DNA of 64,000 nt from positions 95,537,745 through 95,601,744 of the forward strand of contig OY856188.1 in the NCBI GenBank assembly GCA_963693315.1, given 5' to 3'. The position numbers and the translations under genes were made by a program. The notes under the pieces are model-generated. The model was not told the origin of the DNA, ran no database searches, and was given only the letters and a program-made list of their open reading frames with translations. This DNA is from Diogma glabrata (taxonomy: Eukaryota > Arthropoda > Insecta > Diptera > Cylindrotomidae). Each line of letters begins with the position of its first letter. Within the stretch, counting starts at the first letter, position 1. Positions 1 through 11,846 of the stretch are shown here, one piece after another.

Positions 1-957
1 ACAGAAATAGTTACAGAAAATATATATGTATACATTCCAATTGAAAAACAAAAAATAATAATAATAATAATAAAATGACGACAGATAGCAGCAAAAAAAA
101 AAATTAAGTCAGTAAAATATAACATGGTAACACTACTATGTACACATAACATAATCATTAAGAAAACATGACAGTTTACAATATTAGAAAACAAGTAAAT
201 AAAAGTTGTCTCAACAGCACACAAAAAGAAAACAGAAGGAAGAAATAGAAAATCTTTTCTGTGGAAATAAATTTGCTGTACAAGGATATCGTTTACAATT
301 TCTTATTTAATATTGTATCCATTAATTCAGCTATTATTACTTTTAAATTAATTTTTAGATTGATTTTGTTTGTTTGTGGTAAATTTATTTCTTTATTTTG
401 ATGAAAGAATATATGTACCTTGTTCGATGTGACATGCGTATTTATTATTAACATCCAAGATTATTTATGCTCTATTTAACTATTGTTGTTAATTTTATAA
501 GACAATCGTTTTTAGACATAAAACGAGTAAAATTTTGTAAAGTTTTGAAATGTCTTAACAACAACTGGAAAAGTATCTAAAAAAAAAGTGTTGTGTAATA
601 AGAATAACAAGATATGTTACAACAGCACAACAAATTCTATTTAGAACCTATGTACCAAAACAGAGGCTGAGGAAGCTGTTCTATCCAATTGTGTACTGAA
701 GAAAACCGCATTATTCATTCCAGGAAACTGTTTCATTTATTTATCAATTTAGACTTTTATCTTTGACAGAATTTTGGAGTTCAATTTACTAATTAATTAA
801 AATTGCGAAATAGTACATTATATACCGAGGTGATAAAGTAAATTTTCTACATTGAGGTGCATTGAGTCGCACTGAAATGGAGAAAATTTTCTTCACCGAG
901 GTTTATGTTTTTTTTTGAAAAATTAAAAATAAATAAAAAACGGAAACATTTTTTGTG
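1..957. other. AT-rich non-coding stretch
   Basis: No gene, RNA or clear repeat seen. The DNA is very AT-rich with short AAT and A/T runs. It could be intron or intergenic; nothing in it decides this. Confidence 0.5.
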
Positions 958-1110
958 TAAAGCATGCTACAGACCAACAATCAATTTGACAATCAATCGA
1001 AAACGAAAATAAACGAAATAAAATTTAGGAGATTTTTACCCTAAATTTTATTTCGTTTTTTTCGTTTTCGACTGATTGACAACTTGATTGTAGGTCTGTA
1101 GCATGCTTTA
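958..1110. mobile_element. Fold-back MITE-like element
   Basis: A 153-bp inverted repeat. The ends TAAAGCATGCTACAGACC and GGTCTGTAGCATGCTTTA are exact reverse complements. The inner arms (around 990-1020 and 1033-1065) also pair, around a short loop near 1030. The outermost TA on each side fits a Tc1/mariner-type TA target duplication, which is inference. There is no coding capacity. It would fold into one long hairpin. Confidence 0.75.
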
Positions 1111-2033
1111 GGGTCATCCAGCATTAAAGATTATGGTATGGTTTTATGATTCTGTGGGTATAAAGAAACAAAAAAACTATATATCCTAGATTGTGTGTGG
1201 TACTTGCTACAAAACAGTGATCGATTTTTATGAAAACAATAATGTTTTTAATTTTTCTATGTGAAATTGGATAAGAAGTTTTGGAATTCTGTGCGAAAAG
1301 TAGATTAGAATAAACAGGAAGGAATTTTGATGGAAAGTCTATTATTTCAAAAGGAATAGTTTGCTGTAGCTGCAAGTCAAATTCATAATTTATTTCTTTT
1401 GGTATTATTTTGTTTGTATTTGAATTTTGTAACTGAAATTTTATTAAACAAAATTTTAAAAATTTTCAGGATGGATTCGTGTGGTGGCAATGCGATATTA
1501 CGTTTTTTTTTGTCATATGAATAGAATTTGTTTTAGGTATATGCTGTTATATAAAATCTTGCTACAACTATTACTGTGATTGATTTTAATTAAGTGACAG
1601 ATTAATTGGAAATTTATATTGACATCAAAAGAAACATGTAACACAAAACTTTTCAACAATAGTAACTGAAGTTTTTAAATAAAAACAGAAAGTGTGCTTA
1701 AGACCGCACGGCAGAAGTGAAAACTTCATTGGCAATCGCAATCAATTGATATCGTATTAGTAGTATTTGGGTTGTATTAGTAGAATAAATGAGGAACAAG
1801 TCAGAATGATAATCCACTAACTACACACACTAACCTCACAATGTAAACCAAATAATTGTCAAAATAGCACTCATATGCCAATAGCAGGGACTAAAGAACG
1901 CGTGGTTGTCACACCCATAGATCAACAAGCTTAAATTTTACAAAGCTTTCTGCCGAAAGCTAAGCAAATTCATTGGTATTAATGCGCATTGTTGCCGTTT
2001 GCAAATCACTATCAGCTAAGTGCCACCATTGTT
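1111..2033. other. Non-coding, nothing recognised
   Basis: AT-rich sequence with no convincing reading frame, repeat or RNA. A small open frame on the minus strand (1124-1375) lacks any recognisable motif and is treated as chance. Confidence 0.4.
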
Positions 2034-2084
2034 AACTTCCCAATATGGGAAGTTATTGTTTTTAACTTCCCGATATGGGAAGTT
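2034..2084. repeat. Two tandem copies of a short palindrome
   Basis: AACTTCCCAATATGGGAAGTT (2034-2054) and AACTTCCCGATATGGGAAGTT (2064-2084) are 21-bp palindromes 30 bp apart, each followed by ATTGTTTT. They sit immediately before the 620-bp dimer, so they are probably the end of that repeat family. Confidence 0.7.
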
Positions 2085-2089
2085 ATTGT

Positions 2090-3290
2090 TTTGGGGTCGA
2101 TTTTCGAAATCGGAATTTTTTTGATATCTTTACATTTCTTGACCTCCTGAAGCTGTTTAGACTATTTTTAGCTGGCAGTCTGTATGTGTGTGTGAGTATA
2201 TGTGTGTATGTATGTGTGTATTGGTGTATGTAGACAAATTTTTGTCCAACGCTTTCTCAATCACGGATGGGTGGATTTTAACGAAAATGGTCGCAATCGA
2301 TGTATCTTGGCGTAACTTAGAGCCCAGTCCTTTTTAGCGACATTAAATCATTTGTTTTTTAGTGGTTTCTAAACAACTGAAAATCATCTCTTGCATATAT
2401 CATGAGATTAAATAATGCTATCAAGGTCATGAGACTTTCATATTGTTTGTCAACATGTCAGTCATTTATAATGATATTTGTATAAACAATTGCTATCTTA
2501 GTTTTTGAGTTTTTAAAGAAAATGTGAAAAAACTACGTGTTATTTTAATTACGCAAGCGCATGATATCTAGATGAAACTTTGGTATGTCAATGAACTGCA
2601 GACGAATACGGACTTATTTGAATATCGAAGATCTGAGCTATTTTCAAAATTTGACAGAAAGTTCAGAGCTTAGTGAGTGGAGCGCTTGGTCAACCTTATA
2701 TCAACTGTATTTTAGGAACGATTTTCGAAATAGAAATTTTTAAACGTTTCTAGACTCTTGAAACTGTTTAGGCTATATTAAGCTGGCAGTATGTATGTGT
2801 GTGTATGCGGCTGTGTATCGTCATATGTGGACAAAAATCTGTCCAACGCTTTCTCATCAACGGATGATCCAATTTCAACGGCAATGGTCACAATCGATGT
2901 TTCTTGGGGCGTAACTTACAGCACAGTCCTTTTCTAACGAAATCGGTTCATTTGGTGGTTTCCAAAAAACTGAAAATCAGCTCATGCAAATATTACGAGA
3001 GTAAATAAATAACCATGTCAAGACCATTTACCTCCCTTTTTGTTTGTCATCATGTCAAAAATTTATAATGACATTTGTATATACAATTTCTATCTTACTT
3101 TTTAAGTTTTTACGAAAATTTGAAAAATAGGTGTTATTATCGTTACGCAAACGCATGAGATCTTGATGAAACTTTTGAATTAAAATAAGCTGCAAACGCG
3201 ATCAGGTTTATTTGAATATATAAAATATGAGCTTTTTTAAAATCTGGCAAAGAAGTCTGTGGATCGTTGAACAACTGTTTTTTAAACTTT
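2090..3290. repeat. Diverged tandem dimer, period about 620 bp
   Basis: Unit 1 (about 2098-2690) and unit 2 (about 2719-3290) share ordered blocks: CGATTTTCGAAAT, a GCTGGCAGT followed by a TG-rich stretch, TCCAACGCTTTCTC, the CAATCGATGT block, then GTTACGCAA/ATTACGCAA followed by GATGAAACTTT. The offset is about 621 bp. No protein is evident. It is probably a non-autonomous or decayed transposon arranged head to tail; the family is not recognised. Confidence 0.65.
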
Positions 3291-3627
3291 AATGACACTC
3301 AGTCCTGACATTCAATTTTGTTGAAACTTAGGGCATAAGGTTTTTCTAATGTTTATAGTAATTTTGCAACTTCTGGTTTGTTACTTTCGGCTATATAGCT
3401 TTATATTATTCTTTTAAAAATATCACAACAACAGCCATTGACGAATCTTTGGTAAAATGTTTCAGATAATATAGAAGAAATATTGAACAAATTTGCTTTT
3501 AAAGTGTATTGTATATAGTGGTGTGTGTTCATCAAACAAATGCTGACCTTTTATCTTACCGATAGGTTAGGTTGTTGACTGTTGTGTTGGAGATCATTTT
3601 TGATATTGACATTTTAATTATATCTTA
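3291..3627. other. Non-coding spacer
   Basis: Nothing recognised between the dimer and the 3' tail of the LINE that starts at about 3628. Confidence 0.4.
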
Positions 3628-4274
3628 ATAATAATAATAATAATAATCTTTATTTTATTTCCATATACAGAATTAATTTAATATAATAATAAAATATTTA
3701 ATTTGTCTTGAGAGGTAGCAAACTTTAATACAATAATGATAATATAAATATTATTTATTAATATAACATTTTAAAACATACAATACAACAAAAAAAAAAA
3801 ATTAATAAAAAGTTAATTTAGTATGATTTGTCATAATAATAGTATGTGGAAAAAAAATAAGTAGGTATCACTAGTAGTGCATAAGCACCAGTTTCAGTGA
3901 TCCCTTCAAAGTAAAAAATTTAAAACTCGAGAGAACCAACTTTTCTTGTGAGGTGCAAAGTTGGAAATTCACTTTATAATATAAAACTAAACTATATAAT
4001 ATAAAACTAAACTAAAACTAGATTAGAGAGAAGATGAAGTGTAGAAGCTTAAGAATTGACTGTAGCAAAAGGATTATCATTCAAATTTAATGGATGAAAA
4101 ATAAGATTAAACTAAAATTTGCAGGAAAAACATAGAATCAGTTCAAAGACTAATGAAACAAAAACAAAGAAGCCCTAGAAAATCATCAAAACCAAAGTCC
4201 CTAAAGTTATTACCAAAGACAGACCATCTTGACTAATTCAGAAAACTAAGAATTCATCAGAAAATAAGCTTAAA

Positions 4275-7268
4275 TTAACCTATTCTGTAGTGCATTTCTA
4301 TATCATCCAAGCTTAATAGCCAACATTTTAAGTTCTTTTTAAATTTGTGTAGTGAATTTGACACTTTTATAAATCTTGGGAGCTTATTGTACCAGTAAGG
4401 ACCAAGGAATGCATAGAATTTCTGAAAGTATTCTTTCCTTGTAAAAGGAACAATACAAATGTTTGAAGAACGTGGCATGCATCTTTCGATAATCCTTAGG
4501 TTGTTACATCCGCTTCTTAAATAAAAAATTTCTAAAACTTTGTAAACAAAACAATAACGCAAAGGTAGAATATTTAACCGTCTGAATAATGGGAGTGAGT
4601 GTTCTCTCCGCGATTTAAACTCAATTACTCTAACAGCATATTTTTGTGCTACAATTAGCATTTTCAAATTACTATAAAAATTTGCACCCCAAGCAATTAA
4701 GCCATACTCTAATCGTGACTTAAACAATGAACAATATAGCATTCTTAGTAAAGACTTTGAACAAACTGCTCTCAAGATATAAAGCGATCTGATTGTGTAC
4801 ATAAGTTTATTTTTTGTGTTTTTAATATGTTCTTTGTATTTAAGATTATTGTCTATTTTAATACCAAGATACTTGTATTCAAAGACCCTTTCAATTTCAA
4901 CACAATTATGATCACAAGAGTTCTGACAATTAACCGAATGGCATATAAATTGATTTGGGGAAAAGTCAACATTATTTTTATTCGATTGCATTATGAAATT
5001 AATAAACTTGGACTTGGGACTTAAGACCATGTAGTGGATATTAAGCCACTTACGTAAAGCGATGAAGTCACCTGACATCTTTTCTTTTATGTCCAACCAG
5101 TTATTAGCATTATATACAAGGGCTGTATCATCAGCAAATGTAGTGATTTTGCCTTGCAAAGCTAAATTACATAACGAATTCATATAAATTAAGAAAAGAA
5201 TTGGTCCCAAAACAGAACCCTGTGGAACACCAACACTAACGTCTTTATATGTACTAAAAGTATCTCCAATTTTCACTTTTTGAACTCTTTTGTGCAAATA
5301 TGAAATTAACCAATCCAAAATTATCCCTCTGAATCCAGCTTTTTTCAGTTTTTCCACCAGAAGGCTGTGGTCAACTGTGTCAAAAGCTTTTTTAATATCT
5401 ATAAAGACGCCTGTGACTTTATCCTCCTCATTAAGACTATTATATATGTTAGTCAGAAAATTGAGCAGAGCATCTTCTGTATTCAGTTTTTCTTGATAAA
5501 CAAACTGCAATTTAGATATAAAACCTGTCTTTTTAAGATAAGATAACATACGCTGTTTAACAATTTTTTCCAATAGTTTTGAGAAAACAGGCAGCAACGA
5601 AATAGGTCTGTAATTTGACATGTCAGATTTGTCTCCACTCTTAAATACTGGGAGAACTATAGCTTCTTTCATGTTATCTGGAAATATTCCTTGACTCAAA
5701 CTCAAGTTAAATATATGTGCCAATGGTGTAACAATGAACGGACTTATTTGTTTTGCCGTATAGTTAGAAATATTATCGAATCCGCAGCTATATGTATTTT
5801 TTAACTTATTAATAAAGTACATGGCTTCATCAGGACAAGTAAGATCAACAAAAAAACTTTCAGTTTCCATATTATTGGAAAATAATAATTCATTTTTTTC
5901 CTCTTCAGTATGGTTGAAATTTTGTATGTGGGTGGTTTTAAGTTCATGTGGAATTAAAACAAAATACTCATTGAACATATTAGCAACTTTATGAACATCC
6001 TTTTCAGGCTGATCAAAAGCGTTTTTAATTATCAAAGGCTCTTTATTATTTTTTATGTCATCACCTGTTATTCTTTTAACGGTTTTCCATTGTCCTTTTG
6101 GGTTATTTTTGTGTTTGTTAAACAAAACAGTATAGTAATTATTTTTTTCAGTTTTAATTTTCTGTTTTACTTGGTTTTTTAATTTCTCATACCTGACTTT
6201 AAGTTGTGCATTATGTGGATGGATCTTGCATTTTTTACCAATGGAATTTTTCAAATTGATTAAAACACACAATCCGTCTGAGATCCACTCTTTCAGCTTG
6301 AGACATTTCTTCTTTAGAGCAAAAGAGTGAGTGCACGAGTCAATATGTTTTTGTAGTATATCTACAAAAAAATTATATGCTTCGTTTACGTTAATTGAAT
6401 TCATCACAGGTGCCCAGTCTTCGAATGCTAAACCTTTGTTAAGCTCATTATAATTAACTTTTTTTTGAAAAATGGGTGAATCTTCAATAATATTGCTATC
6501 TTTAAAATTATATTCTATGCTCAATGAAGTAGAGAAATGGTCAGTGATATCAAAGTTTATGACTTTAGTTTTTAATGTATGTCTTCTGCTTAATGTCTGT
6601 CTAGCGAAAACATGATCAAGACACGTAGGCCTATGAATATTTGTTACTCTTGTGTATTCATTTACCAATGAAATTAATCCATTTGAAGCCATTACAAGCT
6701 TGTATTCATCGTTTTCAGTTTTATTAGACAAAATGTCTATATTTACATCGCCTAAGATAATTAAGTTTTTATCCCTAACATGTTCAAGATAATTAGACAA
6801 TTCGGTCACAAATATGTTTTGGTTATACTCGTGCAATCTATAAAAACAAATTATAGTAAAATCCTCATTATTCAGACGGCAAGTAACTTTAATTCCATCG
6901 GCGCTAACAAAAGATAAATTTTCTACATTACCATTTAGCAGACTATGCATATACACTGCTACACCTGCATTTTTGTTGAAGGTATTACAATTGGCATAAA
7001 GCTTATAATCAAAGATGTTATCATAGTTCTGAATTTCGTCACTTTTGATAAAAATTTCACTTAAAAATATAAGAGATGGCTTTAGTTAGAAACTATCCAG
7101 ATGGCATAAGAATTCATCTAAGTTACAGCGAATGCTGCGTATGTTTTGATGTATAATCCAATTGGGCATACTATTACTAATATTTGTACGATTCGAGCTG
7201 ACACTAAAAGGAGAAAAAAGACTATTATTATGACCTAATCTACAATTTTCAGAGTAATTAAAGCTCAT
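4275..7268 (-). pseudogene. LINE ORF2: APE endonuclease and reverse transcriptase, one premature stop
   Basis: The endonuclease nicks the target and the reverse transcriptase copies the element RNA there. The best start is the ATG at 7266-7268. A single in-frame TAA at 7086-7088 (plus strand tta) separates the first 60 codons from the rest; reading through it restores the expected nuclease order, with IFLSE just after it, ILGDVNID, and the terminal TDH. The RT follows with NYRPISLLP, the FIDIKKAFD palm motif, VGVPQGSVLGP and FADDTA (plus strand 5121-5138). The C-terminal tail ends with the YWYNKLP block typical of CR1-like ORF2. The long open part downstream of the stop is 893 codons. The stop makes this copy defective unless it is read through. 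Confidence 0.85.
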
Positions 7269-7303
7269 TTTAATAAAAAAATTTAATATAAAATAAAAAA
7301 CTT

Positions 7304-8350
7304 TCACAATTTTTGTAGGTCCTCAAATGTATTAATATGAATAATTTTTCCTCCTTCCTGTTTTCTCATCATAATCCTAGAACTTCTCCTCATCCAGCAG
7401 TAATCAAATTTCAATTCCTTTTGTTTAGTTTTGGCCTCTCTATATAAGCTTCTACGAAAATTGGTAATGCATTCATTAATATATATTTTCATGTTATGAC
7501 TACAATTAAAAAGTTTGTTGGCTTTTATTACAGTTTTTGTTTTTCTAACTTTGTCCATCACTAGTTTTTTGAATGATGATTTATTGAATTTAACAATTAT
7601 TTTTCCCGGCTTGTCAGGTGAAAAAGATTTTGTTCTAAAACACTCATCAATGTAATCTGAAGAGCATACACTACCAAAACTTTGATTCAAAATTTTACAA
7701 ACATTTTCCTCTATATTTTCATCTTTTGTCACTGGAACCCCAACTAACTCAATTGACTTATGTAATGCATTTTGCTCTAATTGTTCAATCCGTTTTTCCA
7801 AACTATTGACTGTGGTTTTTAGTTGACTATTTTCAAATAACAAAGTTTTAACCATTTTTACGGTAGGCATTAAATCATCAAATCGATTTTTTAAATAAAC
7901 ATAAAGTTTATCAATTGTAATGTTGTTCTGATCTTCCAAAGCAAAATCGAAAACATTATTATCATCATTAATACCGCTATTTATATTATCATCTCCAATT
8001 GCTTTATTTTGAGAATAATTATTTTTTGTAGGTTTAACAAATGTATTATGTTTTGATGTAACATATTGATTAGCGGAAATTGGTGACGTCATAATCGTTT
8101 GAGTTTTTGACGAAGATGATTGAGTAGCACACAAAGATCCATTGTCATTATTAAGCTTTTGATCCATCAGCTTTACTGGATCACAAGATGAACACCACCA
8201 TGGATCTTTATTGTTTTTAAGCGATACTACTTTTTGTTGATTCAAACCAACACAATTACTGTGATACAGATGGCCACAAGTTTTGCAATCAATATTTGCA
8301 TGGATTTCATTGCGTTTAATGGGTTGATGACATTTACTGCAAAACGACAT
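7304..8350 (-). CDS. LINE ORF1 protein with PHD finger and coiled coil
   Basis: An intact 348-codon frame with ATG at 8348-8350 and a TGA at 7304-7306. Residues C4, C7, C22, C25, H30, C33, C53 and C56 form a C4HC3 PHD-type zinc finger. Next comes a polar N/S/D-rich linker, then a coiled coil at about residues 165-200 (LKTTVNSLEKRIEQLEQNA). The C-terminal half starts with SIELVGVPV, which resembles the RRM-like RNA-binding region of LINE ORF1 proteins. The likely role is to bind element RNA and form the retrotransposition particle; this comes from family knowledge. ORF2 starts 36 bp downstream. This reading frame is uninterrupted. Confidence 0.85.
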   Translation of the reverse strand: MSFCSKCHQPIKRNEIHANIDCKTCGHLYHSNCVGLNQQKVVSLKNNKDPWWCSSCDPVKLMDQKLNNDNGSLCATQSSSSKTQTIMTSPISANQYVTSKHNTFVKPTKNNYSQNKAIGDDNINSGINDDNNVFDFALEDQNNITIDKLYVYLKNRFDDLMPTVKMVKTLLFENSQLKTTVNSLEKRIEQLEQNALHKSIELVGVPVTKDENIEENVCKILNQSFGSVCSSDYIDECFRTKSFSPDKPGKIIVKFNKSSFKKLVMDKVRKTKTVIKANKLFNCSHNMKIYINECITNFRRSLYREAKTKQKELKFDYCWMRRSSRIMMRKQEGGKIIHINTFEDLQKL

Positions 8351-8420
8351 TTTTTTATTTTTTTCACATAAAGAAACTGTACCGTAATTAAATTAAAAGT
8401 TTCACGTTATTTTTAAGATT

Positions 8421-9700
8421 TTTTGTTTTCTTTATTATTTTTTTGATCACTTTTTAACAAAAATAAAATCAAAAACTTTAATATTTATGCAACACTAATT
8501 ATTTAAAGAATATTTACAATTAACCAACGTTAGATTATCCTATGATATATTTTATTTATGAATATTTAATTTTTTGCAACTTTATTTAAAATTAGGTTAT
8601 ATTTCGAACTGCACCTCACAACAGTTGAAACATGAATGAGATATCTCCTGAATCGGTCTAGACAACTTATTTCAGTTTGCAGTCTGAGTCTTAGTATGTT
8701 ATTAAATTTAAATACGATTACCACATGTTCAAGTTATATTTAAATTATTACAACTGATGTGTCGTTTAGTAAATAAATCTTAATTTTGTGTAATTTAGGT
8801 TTTAAAAACCCTAATTGAGCTAATTTCACTTGTTGTTGACTTTTTTTTTCAAATTTGATTTAATATTTGTTTTGTAATTTTTCGTTTTTTATTTGTATTT
8901 ATGTTCTATAAAACATATTCTTGGACAATGCAGTTAAATTATATTGTATATATTTTTTTATGTTTGGTATTTTAGTATACCTTATCCAGTAACTGGTTTG
9001 TTTTTAATCTTACGGGAAGTTCATGGCGTGGCCCCTATGGTCACACCCCCATCCCACTAGTTAATTATTTTATTTATCATGATTGCCATCCATGTTTAAT
9101 CATAGATAAGCTATGCTTCTTTGTATAGAACCTATGCGATTTCCGTCTCTTAATTGTGAGCTTTAAATCGATATAATCGATTTTATTAAATATCAAGTTA
9201 CAAGTATTAAGTCTTCACTTGATTTTAGAAACATGTATTACATACAATTCCAAACCGACAACATATTTAGTGAAGATGATAAAATTCCAATGCATATAAT
9301 TATGATATACAAATGTAATTGTTTCAGCCTTCAGGTTATACTATCTTTCTTACGTTATTTTCACTTTCATAAAAATTATGTTCAACAAAAAATATCAATA
9401 AACGGAAGCGATCGGAATTAAATTCAGATAAAAAAATTGATTTGAGTGAATTTAAAGTTTTGAAAATTACAAATATTAATTTTGAATTCATATTTTTGTT
9501 TATAACCATTTTTTTTTAAATCAAAAAAAAGACTTTGCATATACAGCTAAACTTTACAGTTCCGTAAATATGCGCCAACACTTATGAAAAATTAGTCAAT
9601 GTTCTTGAAGATCCAAACAGGAAGAAAAATAAGAAAAACTGAAGGTTTGAAAATTACAAATATTATTTTTGACTTCACATTATTTTTGACTTCACATCTG
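8421..9700. other. Non-coding, AT-rich
   Basis: No gene or clear repeat. Part of the first few hundred bases may be the 5' untranslated region of the adjacent LINE. A 62-codon frame at 9233-9421 has no recognisable motif. Confidence 0.4.
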
Positions 9701-9739
9701 TATATTTATAAAAAAAAAACCAACCAACATCTTTATATA

Positions 9740-11260
9740 TAACACATTCAACGAGTGTCGACGTCAATTATTATAGAAATTATTATTTTTGATATTACAT
9801 TTATAAATTCAACGATCGCCAACATCAGTTCTTACAAAAGTTATTATATTCTTATTCCCAGTAGCCTGAAATACTATTATATTCTTATTCCCAGTAGCCT
9901 GGAATACTATCCCATCATTGAAAATATTAATTGCTGTAACAGATATTATATTAATTATATCCACCAGTAGGCTGGGTTCTTACACATCTTGAAGAAATAT
10001 TGCTTAGAATGATTAACTGAGGAACAGGATTGGCATGGAGAGTGGGATCAAAACGAATCAAGGGGTGAGTACGAAATGTAATAATAATTGTGGTGGTATT
10101 GATGAGGATGTGATGATTTTGACTTCTTCGGCCTTTGGGGTTGTCAGAGTCCCTCTTCTCTGTTTCATATTTTTTGTCGGTTATGGAGTCTCTTTTGCGT
10201 GTATAGCAGCTCATTTGTGCAGGACAAGGAGGATATCCCTACTTGAACTCACGAGACTAAAGTTTTTTGCATAACAACCTCGCTTGGCACCCGGTCTCCC
10301 TGCTTGCTTCCTGCTAGTGGCTCATCAAATAGAATTAATAGTTGTATTGAAAATAACTGTTTATTTAAAAATACTGTATATATTGGAAACAAGAGATGTT
10401 CATTCGTAAACGAGATACAAACATTTGGAGCTGTAATAGATGATAATCTTCGTCGAATTTATTAAAATTTGTAGATAGTCAAATTTTAAGTGAATGAATA
10501 GAATTAAACTTAGTTATTGGTTTTCAGGTTTCGTGTTTTTCCAATAAAATAACGAAAAAAGATTAACTTTGTATTGAAAACTGTTATCTCTAAATTTGAA
10601 TTTTTTTTTTAACACCTAATAGAAAGAAAAGTGTTGCTTCAATTTTAATAATATCTGTAGTGAGTACATTCCTGTTATGAGTTTGGTGTAACGAATTTTT
10701 ATTATATTCTATTTGCTATATTTTTGAAGAATTGACTGTGACTTTGGCGTAAAGATCTTTATTATTATTGTTCTAGTTCTTCAGATTTCTTATTTAGATT
10801 CAACAATCGCCTGAATGAGTTTTGTTATATTAAATTTTTAATGTTGTTCAACAATCACCTGAATCTTTGAAGTAACCATTGGCTGTTATAATGACATATT
10901 ATTTGTATTCAACAATATCCGGTACCATTGGCGCAACGATTAATTGTTATATTTTGTTAATTTATATTTGATTCACTATGATTGACTGGTAGAGAAGAAG
11001 CATGAAGGGTTGGATCAATTGCAAATGAAGGGGTGAGTTACACATTTTAATTTTTAAATGTAATAATAGTATTTGATATGGTGTTCGTCATGGCTTGGTT
11101 CCTCCAACTTTTGGGGTCATTACAAGGCGATTTCTTTGCTCATTTAAACCCTTCTTCTTGTTAATTTTTTGCAAGCAATTCAGCATTTGTTATGGACGGA
11201 GGAGAAACATAATCGAACTCACAGACTGCACTAGTCAGAAGTAAATCTCAAGGCATGTAA
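9740..11260. repeat. Degenerate repeat region with duplicated block
   Basis: Two related blocks about 970 bp apart (about 10005-10260 and 10970-11235) share an ATTGACTG-type motif, GGATCAA followed by AAGGGGTGAGT, a TGTAATAATA stretch, a CTTTTGGGGT-like motif and a final GAACTCAC. Between and before them, ATTCAACAATCGCCTGA-like motifs recur (about 9812, 10799, 10848, 10907), and TATTCTTATTCCCAGTAGCCTG is directly repeated at 9848 and 9880. It lies next to a BEL/Pao pol remnant and may be non-coding sequence of the same element, but that is only a guess. Confidence 0.5.
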
Positions 11261-11430
11261 CCCCTCAAATGTACCTGATCGTGATTTCATTATCAGGAAT
11301 GCATAGTTTTCATTACAAATCCTTCAAAACCTCGTGATAAGGTTAGTTAGACATTTCGAGGATTCTAGATTTTTTTCATTTTCAAGAACAAGTTTCATAT
11401 GTTCTTGAGCCTTTGAGAGTTCTTCAGCCC

Positions 11431-11748
11431 TTCCCCCCGGTTCCTGTTACTTCTGCATGAAGTCACAATATTCCTGTTTAAGTAACTCATTCTTTTAAAA
11501 TTCACGTTCCATTGAATTGAAACGCGACACAGCGAGCATTTTAGTGACACGTTAAGTAAAACCTGGTTTTAGTGGCAGTCGTTCGCCCTCCCCCCCGGTT
11601 CCTGTTACTTCTACATGAACTCAGAATATTCCTGTTTAAGTAACTCATTCTTTTAAAATTCACGTTCCATTGAATTGAAACGCGACACAGCGAGCACTTT
11701 AGTGACACGTTAAGTGAAACCTGGTTTTAGTGGCAGTCGTTCAAAATG
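11431..11748. repeat. Tandem duplication, 2 copies of 158 bp
   Basis: CCGGTTCCTGTTACTTC recurs 158 bp apart (11437 and 11595). The two copies run side by side to about 11590 and 11748 with only a few differences, including the AAACCTGGTTTTAGTGGCAG block. It lies inside the BEL/Pao remnant and so duplicates part of pol. Confidence 0.85.
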
Positions 11749-11831
11749 CCTGCCAGTTGATTCAAGAGTGAAGTTCTTCTGAGTGAAGTAATCTTCTCAG
11801 GTTACAAAAGTCCAATAAAGTGATCTACTCC

Positions 11832-11846
11832 TATGAGAACATTGAT
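11832..11846. repeat. Target-site duplication, copy 1
   Basis: TATGAGAACATTGAT, identical to 12818-12832 and bounding the truncated RTE-type LINE. Confidence 0.9.

Larger units (their letters stand above)
3628..8420 (-). mobile_element. CR1-like non-LTR retrotransposon, nearly complete
   Basis: A two-ORF LINE on the minus strand. ORF1 (PHD finger plus coiled coil) ends at 7304. ORF2 (APE nuclease plus reverse transcriptase) runs from 7268 to 4275. The 3' end on the minus strand is a short triplet tail, seen on the plus strand as (AAT)n at 3628-3648, rather than poly(A). A PHD-type ORF1 and a simple-repeat tail point to the CR1/L2/Daphne group; the exact clade is inference. The 5' limit near 8420 is a guess, and I found no clean target duplication. 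One stop codon in ORF2 is the only obvious lesion. Confidence 0.8.

Noticed and set aside
9951..10274. Overlapping frames on both strands
   Set aside because: They lie in a diverged duplicated block, and the counterpart at 10970-11235 does not keep the frame.
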